From positions 124,001 to 188,000 of the forward strand of contig CAWFEN010000007.1 in assembly GCA_963814865.1 (NCBI GenBank): 64,000 bases of DNA, written 5' to 3'. Shown here piece by piece: positions 51,200 to 60,309 of this stretch. The first letter of the stretch is position 1, and each line of letters opens with the position of its first letter. The notes under the pieces are model-generated. The model was not told where the DNA came from and ran no database searches. It saw only the letters and a list, made by a program, of their open reading frames with translations. The translations under genes were made by a program, and so were the position numbers. This DNA comes from AP-15 sp963814865. GTDB lineage: Bacteria; Pseudomonadota; Alphaproteobacteria; ATCC43930; CGMCC-115725.

Positions 51200-52583
51200 A
51201 TGGCTCTCCTACAGCGATTTGATCCGCCCGCCTTCCTGACGGATTACGACGGCATCCCGGGTCAACGCGAGGCCTGGCATAATTTTGTCTCACGCTGCTT
51301 TGCCGCCTCGATCGCCGGCGAGGCGGACAAGGTGCTGCGCGCCGACGGCAGCCGCGGCGGCGCGGTCCAGTTCTACAACCCGGCCGTCGCCGATCCCGGT
51401 GGCCCCGTCGTCGCACAGGCGATCCTGTGGAATGCATTCCCGAAGGAACTGCTGCGCCGCTGGGGGCGCGAGCGGGCGATGATCGAGGCCGACCGGCTGT
51501 ATCCGCTCGGGCACTACCGCGACGGCGCGGGACAAGGTTCGGCCGGGTTCGAGGCGGCGCTGTACCGCCCGCAGGACGAATACTGCGAGTGGCACGTCGT
51601 CCGCGACCCCGACACCAACAAGATCGTCCGCGTCACCTTCAGCTCGGAGCCGCCCGAATATTGGGAGGCGATGTTCGGCACGCCGATCGACCCCGGCGAC
51701 GGCACACCCTTGGCGTTCCCCGGCGACCGCGATCGCGTGCTGGCACTCTACCGCGCGCTTGTCGGCCCGCAGGTGGCGATGAACGACCTGATCTGCGCTG
51801 CCGAGATTCGCGGGCCCGACGGGTCGGTCTACGTGCAGCAGGGCCAGTACAACCCTTATAACAAATGGAACACGACGCACGGCATCGTCCATCTGTGCGC
51901 GCCGCCCAATGCGCTGACCGCAGAGATCCAGCTCGGCGCCGACGCGACCGTTCTCTACCGCAACGCAACAGGCGAGCCGGTGGTCGAACCAAGCGCGCTG
52001 ATCTGCTGCGCCGGCTTCGGCGGCCCCGACCGCAACAGCGACCCGACGATCGGGGCGACGGTGAACGCGCTGGCGAGGGCCGGCGCGATGGTGACCTTGC
52101 CCAATCCGGTCGGGCTTTACATGGACCATATCGATCTCGCCGGCTGGCAAGCGCCCGAAGGGGTGCGGGTCGCCGATTGCGTGCGCGTCGAGCGCGGCAC
52201 GCCGGGAATGATCGAGCGGCTCGTTATCGAGGTGCCGAGCGGCGGCGGCGACCGTCGGCGACCTGACGATCGGCGGCGAGCCGATCATCTATGGCGGGCA
52301 GATTGCCGAATGCATCACCGTCAAGCTGATCGGCGGCGCCGCGCAGCTCGGCGCCGTCCGCAATGCGCCGACGCAATGCGTCGGCCGCTGCTGCATCGAT
52401 CCCGTCGACCCGCGCGTTCTCGGCCGGCCGATCGGGCTGTCGCACGCCGCACCGCCCGGCATGCAGGACGCGCTCGGCGGCGCCGGCGGCGACAAAGGAG
52501 ACCCGCGCAGCACCGTTCCATCCGCGCGGACCGCGGCACGGGTGCCGCATGCGCGACGCCGCACCAGGGGAGACGTGTTATGA
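51200..52583 (+). pseudogene. Unknown partner of DyP peroxidase, frameshifted
   Basis: A ~460-residue protein of no recognised family. From ATG 51200 (MALLQRFDPPAFLTDYDG) it reads to VIEVPSGGG near 52250. It then continues in another frame (ATVGDLTIGGEPIIYGGQIA, ECITVKLIGGAAQLG, NAPTQCVGRCCIDPVDPRVLG) to TGA 52581-52583. A run of GGCGGC at the break suits a one-base slip. It has no signal peptide. The corrected stop overlaps the DyP ATG by four bases (ATGA), so the pair should be co-translated. The Cys pair GRCCIDPVDPR could be functional. Whether the break is real is unclear. Confidence 0.65.
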
Positions 52584-54196
52584 GCGAAGCCGGCGCCGCG
52601 CCATTTCAGGCGCCACAGGAGCCCATCCTCGACATGGCGGAGATCCAGGGGATAGCGCTGCCGGGGTTTTTCAAGCCGCATCACACCTTGCTCTATCTGC
52701 GGCTTGCCGACGGCCAATCGGCGGTGGAGCGGTTCAAGGTGCTGATAGCCCGCCTCTCGGGCGAGGTTGCGACCGCCGCGCAGACTTTGGCGGATCGACG
52801 CCGGCATCGGCAGGCGATCCTGGTTCCGGCGGCAGCGCGCGAGGGGATGGGCGCGGTGCTGATCGCCCTCGCTTTCTCCTATACCGGTCTCAAACGGCTG
52901 ACCCCCGGCGCCGACGACATTCCCGACCTGGCGTTCCGCAAGGGGCTCGTCGCGCGCTCGGCGCTGCTCGGCGACCCGACCGATCCGGCGTCGGAGGGGC
53001 ATCCGTCTCGCTGGGTGGTGGGCGGCGCCGGGGCCGAGCTCGACGCGCTCGCCATCATCGCCGGCGACGAGCGCCCCGCGGTCACCGCGCGGGCCGAGGC
53101 GCTCGCGGCTGAGCTGCGCCAGGCCGGCCTCGATGTCGAGACCCAGGATGGCGATGTACGCGACGACCTTCCCGGCCATGAACATTTCGGCTTTGACGAC
53201 GGCGTGTCGCAACCGGGACCGCGCGGCCTCGCCTCGACTCAGCCGGACGACTACCTGACCGATCGCTACCTCGATCCGCGCGGGACGCCGGCAGCCTGGC
53301 TCTACGGTTATCCCGGTCAAGATCTGGTGTGGCCGGGCGAGTTCGTGCTCGGTTATCCGGCGACGAGCCCTGACCCGCTGGTGCCGGGCCTGGCTGCGCT
53401 CGCCCAGCCGGCCTGGACCCGCAACGGCTCGTTCCTGGTCTATCGCCGTCTGCGCCAGGATGTCGGGCTGTTCTGGCGCACGATGCGCGAGGAGGCGGCG
53501 CGTCTGGCAGCGCTGCCCGGGTTTTCAGGTTTGACCGACGCTGTGCTCGCCGCCCGTCTCGTCGGCCGCTGGCCGAGTGGTGCGCCGGTCAACCGCGTGC
53601 CGCGGGGCGACGACCCGAAACTGGGCGACGATGCGCTCGCCAACAATGACTTCCGGTTCGACAGCGATACACCGGCGCCGATATTGCGCGGACGGCAGGC
53701 CGAGCCCTACCCGCTTGCCAAGGCCGACCCGGCCGGCGTCGCCTGCCCCTGGGCTGCGCATATCCGCAAGGTCAACACCCGTGATTCGGCCAACGACATG
53801 GGCGCGCGCGAAGCGACCTACGGCCGGCGGCTGCTGCGTGTCGGCGTCGCCTTCGGAAAACCGCTCGCCGACCGCTATGCCGAGCCCGCGGCAGATCCCG
53901 AGCACGGCAATCGCGGGCTCTTGTTTCTGGCGATCCAGGCGTCGATCGAGGGCCAGTTCGAATTCTTGCAGGCGCGCTGGGCCAACGACGCGACCCGGCC
54001 CAAGATGCCCGGCGGCAACGACATGGTGATTGGCCAGAACGCCGCGACGAGCGATGGGATCAGGCGCTGCACTCTCTTCGGCTCCGATCTCGGACAAGGC
54101 GAGGTGCGGGCTGCGGGTCAATGGGTGATCCCGACCGGCGGCGGGTATTTCTTTGTTCCCTCGGTGTCCGCGCTGCGCGATGTGATTGCGCGCTGA
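52580..54196 (+). CDS. DyP-type peroxidase
   Basis: A 538-residue dye-decolourising haem peroxidase. The GxxDG motif is GFDDG at 204-208, with D207 as the acid catalyst. The C-terminal half has GREATYGRRLLRVGVAFG-like and GNRGLLFLAIQASIEGQFEFLQARWAND, a DyP pattern. It lacks a Tat signal, so it is cytoplasmic or encapsulated; no encapsulin gene is adjacent. The length is on the long side for bacterial DyPs. ATG 52580 overlaps the corrected stop of the upstream gene. The apparent 998-codon frame that includes this gene is an artefact of the upstream frameshift. Confidence 0.9.
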   Translation: MSEAGAAPFQAPQEPILDMAEIQGIALPGFFKPHHTLLYLRLADGQSAVERFKVLIARLSGEVATAAQTLADRRRHRQAILVPAAAREGMGAVLIALAFSYTGLKRLTPGADDIPDLAFRKGLVARSALLGDPTDPASEGHPSRWVVGGAGAELDALAIIAGDERPAVTARAEALAAELRQAGLDVETQDGDVRDDLPGHEHFGFDDGVSQPGPRGLASTQPDDYLTDRYLDPRGTPAAWLYGYPGQDLVWPGEFVLGYPATSPDPLVPGLAALAQPAWTRNGSFLVYRRLRQDVGLFWRTMREEAARLAALPGFSGLTDAVLAARLVGRWPSGAPVNRVPRGDDPKLGDDALANNDFRFDSDTPAPILRGRQAEPYPLAKADPAGVACPWAAHIRKVNTRDSANDMGAREATYGRRLLRVGVAFGKPLADRYAEPAADPEHGNRGLLFLAIQASIEGQFEFLQARWANDATRPKMPGGNDMVIGQNAATSDGIRRCTLFGSDLGQGEVRAAGQWVIPTGGGYFFVPSVSALRDVIAR

Positions 54197-54214
54197 GGCG
54201 ATTGTTCGCCGCGC

Positions 54215-55744
54215 ATGGATAACCAGCAGGACGCGATCGCCTTTCTGGCCGATCCGTCTTCTTACGGGGCGGGGATCGAGCAGGTCGAGCGCATCGAAAC
54301 CCATGTGTCGCTGGTGTTTCTTGCCGGTGAGCGAGCCTACAAGCTGAAGCGCGCGGTCCGGTTGCCCTATCTCGATTTCTCGACCGCCGAGCGCCGGCGC
54401 GAAGCCTGCGCCGCCGAATTGGCGCTGAACCGGCGCACCGCGCCGGCGCTTTATCTCGATCTCTGCCGGCTCGGCCGCGATGCCGCGGGCGCGGTGCGCT
54501 TTTCCGACAACGGGCCGGAAGTCGATTGGGTCGTGGTGATGCGGCGCTTCGATCAGGCGCTGCTGTTCGACGCGCTGGCCCAGGCGGGCCGGCTCGACCG
54601 GCGGATCATGGACGCGCTCGCCGACCATATCGCGGCGTTCCACGATGCGGCCGAGCGGCGCCCCGACCAGGGCGGCGCCGCGGCGATGGCGGAAATCGCC
54701 GAGACCAACCATCGCGTCCTCGTTGGGGCGCGGGGGGCCGGCTTCGCCCCGGCGCGCGTCGCCGCGATCCGCGCGAAATGGAGCGAGGGCATCGCCGCCG
54801 CCGCGGAGCTGCTCGAAAATCGGCGGGCCTCCGGCAAGGTGCGGCGCTGCCACGGCGATCTGCATCTGCGCAACATCTGCCTGCTCGACGGCGAACCGCT
54901 CCTGTTCGACTGCCTCGAATTCTCCGAGGCGCTCGCCAGCATCGACATCCTTTACGACCTCGCCTTTCTGCTGATGGATTTGGAGCATCGCGGGCTCCCG
55001 AGGCTCGCCAACCAGGTGCTGAACCGCTATCTCGACCGTACCGGCGAGGATGACGGGCTGACAGCGATGCCGCTGTTCCTGTCATTGCGGGCCGGCATCC
55101 GGGCGCATGTGACGGCGACGGCGCTCGCGGCGCACCCCGATCGAGCCGACAAAATGGCCGCCGAGGCGCGCCGCTATCTCGATCTCGCGCACCGAGCGCT
55201 GGAGCCGCAGCCCGCCCGGCTGGTCGCGCTCGGCGGGTTGAGCGGCAGCGGCAAATCGACCCTCGCCGCCGGGCTGGCACCCGAACTCGGCCTGCGGCCG
55301 GGCGCCCGCGTGCTGCGCAGCGACGTGATCCGCAAGCTGTTGCTCGGGGTTGCGCCCGAGACGAGGCTGCCGGCCGCAGCCTATGCGCCCGACATCACCC
55401 GGCGGGTCTACGGCATGTTGCGCGCCAAGGCGGCCGCGGCGCTCGCCGCCGGCTATTCCGCGATCATCGACGCGGTGTCGCTGACCGAAGCGCAGCGCCG
55501 CTCCTTCGCCGAAATCGCGCGCACCGCCGGCGCGCCGTTTTCGGGCCTGTGGCTCGAAGCGGCGGCGGCGACCATGACCGAGCGCATCCTCGCCCGCCGC
55601 GACGACGCCTCCGACGCCACCCCGGAGATCCTGGCGCAGCAATTGCGCCGCGATCCGGGCGCGATCGACTGGACCCGCATCGACACCAGCGGCGGGCCGC
55701 AAGCCTGCCTCGCCGCTGCCCGCGGCGCCCTCGGCCTGGCCTGA
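54215..55744 (+). CDS. APH-like kinase fused to AAA/zeta-toxin-like P-loop kinase
   Basis: A 509-residue two-domain protein. Residues ~20-320 resemble aminoglycoside-phosphotransferase kinases: catalytic CHGDLHLRNICLLDG and FDCLEFSEALASIDILYDLAFLLMDLEHRG. Residues ~335-509 are a P-loop kinase: VALGGLSGSGKSTLAAGLAPEL (Walker A), VLRSDVIRKLLLG and RILARRDDASDAT. The same fusion is common in proteobacteria as an uncharacterised bifunctional enzyme. It starts 18 bases after the DyP stop, so read-through from that unit is likely. Its substrate is unknown. Confidence 0.87.
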   Translation: MDNQQDAIAFLADPSSYGAGIEQVERIETHVSLVFLAGERAYKLKRAVRLPYLDFSTAERRREACAAELALNRRTAPALYLDLCRLGRDAAGAVRFSDNGPEVDWVVVMRRFDQALLFDALAQAGRLDRRIMDALADHIAAFHDAAERRPDQGGAAAMAEIAETNHRVLVGARGAGFAPARVAAIRAKWSEGIAAAAELLENRRASGKVRRCHGDLHLRNICLLDGEPLLFDCLEFSEALASIDILYDLAFLLMDLEHRGLPRLANQVLNRYLDRTGEDDGLTAMPLFLSLRAGIRAHVTATALAAHPDRADKMAAEARRYLDLAHRALEPQPARLVALGGLSGSGKSTLAAGLAPELGLRPGARVLRSDVIRKLLLGVAPETRLPAAAYAPDITRRVYGMLRAKAAAALAAGYSAIIDAVSLTEAQRRSFAEIARTAGAPFSGLWLEAAAATMTERILARRDDASDATPEILAQQLRRDPGAIDWTRIDTSGGPQACLAAARGALGLA

Positions 55745-55758
55745 GCCGAGCGACCGGC

Positions 55759-56677
55759 TCATTCCATCGGCAGGCCGGGATGGACGGCGCGGCTGTCGAG
55801 CGGGGTGAATTGCGGCGCCAGGGCCGGGATCGCGAGTTCGGCCAGGGTCTCCGGCGTCCAGCCGCCCTGCCGGTGGACCATGCGCACCGGCCGCATATGG
55901 CCATAGAGCGACAATTCGCCGGCGCGCTGGTGAAACACCTGGCCGTTGACGCTGGCCGCCTGCTCGGAGGCGAGAAAGACGCAGAGCGGGGCGATCGCGT
56001 CGGCCCGGCTGCGGCGCAGCCGCTCTTCGCGCATGCGCCGCCGCCTGCGGGTCCTTCGGGGTCGGCACCGAGCGGGTCATGCGGGTGTCGGCCGACGGGC
56101 AGATGACGTTGACGGTGATCCCCCGCGACGCATTCTCCATCGCGACGATGCGCGCCAGCGCGACGATGCCGAACTTGGCCGCGCCGTAATTGCACTGGCC
56201 GACATTGCCGAGCAGGCCCGAGGTCGACGACACCATGATGATGCGGCCGTAATTCTGCTCGCGGAACAGGTTGATCGCGGCGCGGTTGATGTTGAAATGG
56301 CCGGTCAGATGCACGTCGATGACCGCCTGCCAATCCTCCGGAAACATGTTGTGAAACATCTTGTCGCGCAGGATGCCGGCGGCGTCGAAGACGATGTGCA
56401 GCCCGCCGAAGGCGTCGCGCGCCTGCCGCACCATGGCGAGGCAATCGTCGAATTTGGCGACCGAGCCGTAATTGGCGACCGCCTCGCCGCCCGCCGCCTT
56501 GATCTGATCGACGATCTCCTGCGCCGGCGTCTGGTCGGCGCCCTCGCCGCTGCCGCTGGTGCCGGGATCGTTGATCACCACCCTGGCGCCGTGCGCCGCC
56601 ATCAGCTTCGCCACCTCGGCGCCGACCCCGCGGCCCGCACCGGCGCACAGCGCCACCCGTCCCTCGAGCATACCCAT
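55759..56677 (-). pseudogene. SDR family oxidoreductase, frameshifted near its C-terminus
   Basis: A short-chain dehydrogenase of ~305 residues in the (3R)-hydroxyacyl-CoA dehydrogenase-like branch. From ATG 56677, after GGGAGGAGC, it shows CAGAGRGVGAEVAKLMAAHGARVVINDPG (cofactor), FDAAGILRDKMF, catalytic Ser in IMVSSTSGLLG and YGAAKFG for Tyr and Lys. The frame breaks near 56040 after VPTPKDPQAAA. MREERLRRSRADAIAPL and the C-terminus to LPME lie in another frame. A slip in GCGGCGGCGC explains it. The initial Gly motif AGAGRGVG differs from classical TGxxxGIG at the first residue. Confidence 0.8.
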
Positions 56678-56836
56678 CGATCCGCTCCTCCCGAATCCAA
56701 ACCTGCCGCGCGGTTGTCGCGTGCCGGCGCGGATCTTGTCAATCGGGCGCTCCGGCTCACTCGGCTGACGCAGTGCCATCCGGATCGTGGTGCCCGGACT
56801 TGCGGCGCCCGCCTCGGCGACGCGGGGTGCCGCGTG

Positions 56837-57343
56837 TCATCTCGTCGGAACGCGGTAGCCCCAGGCGCGGATCTGCGCAATTCCCGCCTGGAATCCCTTC
56901 GGGGTCAGGCTGAAGCGGAACGCCGCGTTCGCGGTGTATACATCGATCAGGATCAGCGACCCGGTTTCGAGTTCGTTGACGACCGCGACGGCCCGATCCG
57001 TCGGGAAAATGCAGTATCTCGTTTGACGGCACTCGACCGCCGGATTCTTGTCGATCCGCAGCACGGCGCGGACCGGAAAGGGCCGGCCGACAATCCCGAC
57101 ATTGCCGGTCTGGAGCATGATGACGAGCGCAAACGAGCCGTCTCTGCCGCGCTCGGTTTGCCAGAACGGCACTGTGATCGAACAATCGGCAGCGCCGGCA
57201 TGCCCGCCGGGATCGCATTCCGTGATCCATTCGTCCGATCGGGACGTCTGCGCGGCGGGTGCCGGTGCGGCGGCGAGAGGCCAGGCGCAGAACATGAGCA
57301 GAAGAAGCCCCGGCGCAAGAAAGCGCCGGCCGCAGCCGCGCAT
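56837..57343 (-). CDS. Secreted IalB-like (invasion-associated locus B) protein
   Basis: A 168-residue protein with a signal peptide (to about APAAQ). The mature part has the IalB family outline: W...C at the start (DEWITECDPGG), a second C (AADCSI), the middle RAVLRIDKNPAVECRQTRYCIFP with two Cys for the second pair, and the C-terminal FRFSLTPKGFQAGIAQIRAW. The family is periplasmic and of unclear function outside pathogens. A longer in-frame start (57586) would add sequence with no signal peptide and was rejected. Similarity is moderate. Confidence 0.6.
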   Translation of the reverse strand: MRGCGRRFLAPGLLLLMFCAWPLAAAPAPAAQTSRSDEWITECDPGGHAGAADCSITVPFWQTERGRDGSFALVIMLQTGNVGIVGRPFPVRAVLRIDKNPAVECRQTRYCIFPTDRAVAVVNELETGSLILIDVYTANAAFRFSLTPKGFQAGIAQIRAWGYRVPTR

Positions 57344-57898
57344 TCCACCCTCGGCCCTCGCCCTCGACACCATCGATCTCCGCGGCTGCCTTCCGAACTG
57401 GGGAATCCTGCCAGGTCGCGGTCGAGGGTCAAGGGGGCCGCGGCTGGCGGCGACCCCGCCCCGGCGCGAACCGGGCTCCGCCGGATCGGCGCCATCGGAG
57501 ATCGCAGCGCCCCGGACCCGACGCGGCGGCATCGACGTCGGCGTTCCCGGCTCCCGCCTCTTCCACGCAGTGGTTGCTATAGGCATAAATCAATGTTAAC
57601 GATTTCTTACCATCGCTGGACCGCAATCGGTATTTGCCATCCTTAACCTTGATTTCGCTTTCCAGCACGCCGAAACGGAGCTATGCATGATCTGCAACTG
57701 GCTAGCAGGATCGCGCCGATCGAGATCGATTTCGTCTTCGGCGCATTCCGGCGAAGGCCGGTGTTTCCCCGCTGGAACCGTGCGGGTCGGCGAGCGTTCG
57801 CCGGTTTGTGCAGTCCGGCGGCCAGCGGCCCGGAGGGGGTAGGCCGCTCGCCCGGATGCTGCCGACTGGGGTTATCGTAACCATTTCAAGGATGTCGG
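57344..57898. other. Intergenic region with REP-like element and inverted repeat
   Basis: No gene is supported in this 555-base gap. Near 57745-57760, CATTCCGGCGAAGGCCGG is a short hairpin of the REP kind. The stretch 57570-57680 is less GC-rich than the flanks and includes a short minus-strand frame (IKVKDGKYRLRSSDGKK) that might be a fragment of a small protein. Just before the epimerase start, GGTTA-TCG-TAACC (57870-57882) is a perfect inverted repeat, so a possible operator. Confidence 0.4.
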
Positions 57899-58858
57899 AT
57901 GGCTCGTTATCTCGTAACCGGCGGGGCTGGGTTCATCGGCTCGCATCTGGTCGAGGCGTTGCTGGTCGAGGGGCATGCGGTGCGGGTTCTCGACGACCTC
58001 TCGAACGGGAAGCGCGACCGATTGCCCCGACAAGCCGAGTTCATCCGGGCGGATATTACCGCACGGGAGGTTGTCGAGCGGGCTTTCGAGGGGATCGACG
58101 GGTGCTACCATCTGGCCGCGATCGCCTCGGTCGTCGATGGCCCGCGCGGCTGGCGGCGGACGCATGAGGTGAACCTCGCCGGCACCATCAATGTTTTCAA
58201 CGCGGCGCGGCAAGCATGCAACCGGCGCCAGATCTCCGTCGTCTATGCCTCGACCGCGGCGGTCTATGGCGATGGCGGTGTGGGCCCGGTCGGCGAGGAG
58301 GCTCGCACGGCGCCGCTCAGCGCCTATGGCGCCGACAAGCTCGCCTGCGAGTTTCACGCCCGCGTCGCCGGCGCGGTGCACGGGGTGCCGACGCTCGGTC
58401 TGCGCTTTTTCAACATCTATGGCCCGCGCCAAGACCCGCGATCGCCTTATTCGGGGGTGATCGCAATTTTCGCCGATCGACTGCAGCGCGGCGAGCCGGT
58501 CGAGATCTTTGGCGATGGCGGGCAGGTCCGCGACTTCACCTTTATCGGCGATGCGGTCTTGGCGCTATTGCACTCGATGCCGGCCGCGGCGACCGCCGCC
58601 CCGGTGTTCAATATCTGCACCGGCAAGGGCACTACGGTGCACTCCCTCGCCCGAACGATCGCCGGGTTGTGCCGGACCAAGCTCGTCGTCTCTTCGCGCG
58701 CCCCGCGCTGCGGCGAGCTCCGAATTTCGATCGGAGACCCGCGCCGTGCGGCCGAACGGCTCGGCTTCAGGGCCCGCACCAGTCTGGCCGACGGCCTCGC
58801 CGTCACCCTTGATGCGCTCGGCCGCTGCACACCGGTCTCGGCGCGCGTCGTCGCCTGA
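57899..58858 (+). CDS. NAD-dependent epimerase/dehydratase (UDP-glucose 4-epimerase-like)
   Basis: A 319-residue extended SDR acting on nucleotide sugars. Motifs are YLVTGGAGFIGSHLVEALL (NAD site), VLDDLSNGKRDRLP, YHLAAIASV, catalytic ASTAAVYG, Tyr/Lys in YGADKLACE, and LRFFNIYGPRQDP. It likely makes a UDP-sugar for exopolysaccharide. AAGGA lies before the ATG. It is the first plus-strand gene of the region next to the PEP-CTERM-type genes, which often include such enzymes. Confidence 0.9.
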   Translation: MARYLVTGGAGFIGSHLVEALLVEGHAVRVLDDLSNGKRDRLPRQAEFIRADITAREVVERAFEGIDGCYHLAAIASVVDGPRGWRRTHEVNLAGTINVFNAARQACNRRQISVVYASTAAVYGDGGVGPVGEEARTAPLSAYGADKLACEFHARVAGAVHGVPTLGLRFFNIYGPRQDPRSPYSGVIAIFADRLQRGEPVEIFGDGGQVRDFTFIGDAVLALLHSMPAAATAAPVFNICTGKGTTVHSLARTIAGLCRTKLVVSSRAPRCGELRISIGDPRRAAERLGFRARTSLADGLAVTLDALGRCTPVSARVVA

Positions 58859-59132
58859 GCGGCCGCACCGGGTCAACGCCCGGCGAACAGCTCGGGCAGG
58901 TGCTCGGGCGACGTCCTTCGAGACCGCCGATGCAGTAGCGCCGCGCGGCTTGCAGATTGCGGGTCTCAGCATCAGGCTTGCGCAAAACGAGCCAGCCTGA
59001 TGCAACCGCGGCACATGCTGATGTATGCAAAGACAAGCGTCCCGGGATCGCCGCCAAACCGCCACGGCCGGCGCGGCGGCGAGCCGACCGCGTGCACCGG
59101 CGGGCGACCCCAACGGAAGGGAGCAATCCACG
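58859..59132. other. Intergenic gap with no recognised feature
   Basis: A 274-base gap between the epimerase and the membrane protein gene. Only the ribosome site GGAAGGGAG just before 59133 stands out. No gene or terminator is apparent. Confidence 0.4.
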
Positions 59133-60257
59133 ATGCGGCCTTGGATCATCGTCTTGTCGAGCGCGGTCGCCGCTATTGCCGCCGCCGCTGTGATTGCCCG
59201 ACCCGAATTGTCGGCTGCGGCGCCGTCGGACATCGCCCGGAACCTGCTTCCGCATCTGCCCGTGCTGGCGGTCGCCATGCTCGCCGTTTATGCGCTCGGC
59301 GCGGTCATCCTGACTTCGGGCGGCCTGGTGGCGGGGGTGTTGCGGCTGCGCCGTGAGCTGGCCCGCGCGCCCTCCTACGCGGCTGCCGCCGCGCTCCCGC
59401 TCGACTGGATCGCAGCCTTTGACGCGACCGGGCTGCGCTGGCTGGCCCCCCTGCCCGGCCGCTTGGCGAGGGTCGGAGGGTCTCTGCCGGCGCAATGCCG
59501 TGTCAGCCCGCAGGAGGCGAGAGTCCAGACCGCACGGCTTCACTATATCGGGCTGGCGCGAACCCATTTCTTCAGCGCGCTGATCGGCCTCGCCGCGATT
59601 GTGTCGCTGGGATTGGCGCAAAGCCGCGAGCCGCTCCCGTTTCTACCGGGTACGGTCCCGACATTGCCGGCGGTGTTGATCCTTGTCGGATTGCTGCTGC
59701 TCGCCCTGTTGAGCCGGCTCGCCATCGACGTAACGATCGAGCCGCTGATCGAGGCAGTTTCGCGTTTTCCTGCCGACCCGGCCGAAGTCGGGCTGCTTCG
59801 CCGCGCGGTGGAGCTGCTGGAAGCCCCACGCCCAGCGGCGGCGGCAAGCGCCGAAGGCATTCCCACGGCGACGCCGGAATTCCCCGCCCGGCTTGTGGAC
59901 GTGCTCGAAGAGGGGCAGCGCGCTCTGGTCGATGCCATCGGCCGCATGTCAGCGACCACCGACGCACTCGGCGCGACCACGCGATCCTCGGTCGAGGCGC
60001 TGGAAGCGACGCTGCGCAGGACCACGCCGCGCCACCAGCCGGGAGGCGAGGCCGGCATCGCCGAAGCCGCCGGCATGACAAAGCTCCAGACTGCGGTCGA
60101 GTCGCTGACTGCAGCGCTTGAACGGGTGGCGGCACTCGCGGGTGCCGCCGAGCATGCACCTTCGGACGCCGACCCCGCCGCAGGACGCTGGGCCCCCGAG
60201 CCGCAGCTCGCCCGAGAGCTGAGACAGCTGCTTCGGGAGATCGAGCCGGCTCCGTGA
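59133..60257 (+). CDS. Uncharacterised four-helix membrane protein
   Basis: A 374-residue protein. Predicted membrane helices are at residues ~4-22, 42-70, 145-163 and 179-198. The long C-terminus (200-374) is cytoplasmic or periplasmic and helical, with Ala/Glu-rich stretches (VDVLEEGQRALVDAIGRMSATTDALG) that look like coiled coil. No family was recognised; it has the general layout of MotA/ExbB-like or tethering proteins, but no motif supports that. ATG 59133 has a good ribosome site; longer in-frame starts do not. Convergent with the TPR gene. Confidence 0.72.
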   Translation: MRPWIIVLSSAVAAIAAAAVIARPELSAAAPSDIARNLLPHLPVLAVAMLAVYALGAVILTSGGLVAGVLRLRRELARAPSYAAAAALPLDWIAAFDATGLRWLAPLPGRLARVGGSLPAQCRVSPQEARVQTARLHYIGLARTHFFSALIGLAAIVSLGLAQSREPLPFLPGTVPTLPAVLILVGLLLLALLSRLAIDVTIEPLIEAVSRFPADPAEVGLLRRAVELLEAPRPAAAASAEGIPTATPEFPARLVDVLEEGQRALVDAIGRMSATTDALGATTRSSVEALEATLRRTTPRHQPGGEAGIAEAAGMTKLQTAVESLTAALERVAALAGAAEHAPSDADPAAGRWAPEPQLARELRQLLREIEPAP

Positions 60258-60309
60258 ACCCGGAGATCGAGCCTGTCGGCCGGAGCCGCGGTCGATCGAT
60301 CCGCCGCCC

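Noticed and set aside
52287..52583. A separate small gene for the C-terminal part of the DyP partner
   Set aside because: No start codon or ribosome site at its beginning, and its sequence continues the upstream protein directly, so a frameshift is simpler.
51200..54196. A single 998-codon frame that would fuse the unknown protein to DyP peroxidase
   Set aside because: The middle (~52250-52580) is Arg-rich low-quality sequence in this frame, while another frame there continues the upstream protein and ends in an ATGA overlap with a good DyP start. Two coupled genes with a frameshift fit better than a fusion.
55082..56779. 565-codon minus-strand frame covering the SDR
   Set aside because: Only the portion from 56677 to about 56040 is SDR sequence; the rest is antisense to the APH-AAA kinase gene and arises from the SDR frameshift.
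57429..57668. Minus-strand frame beginning with a YRLRSSDGKK-type sequence
   Set aside because: The first ~30 residues look protein-like, but the rest is Arg/Gly-rich noise, the start is GTG without a ribosome site, and no family could be named.
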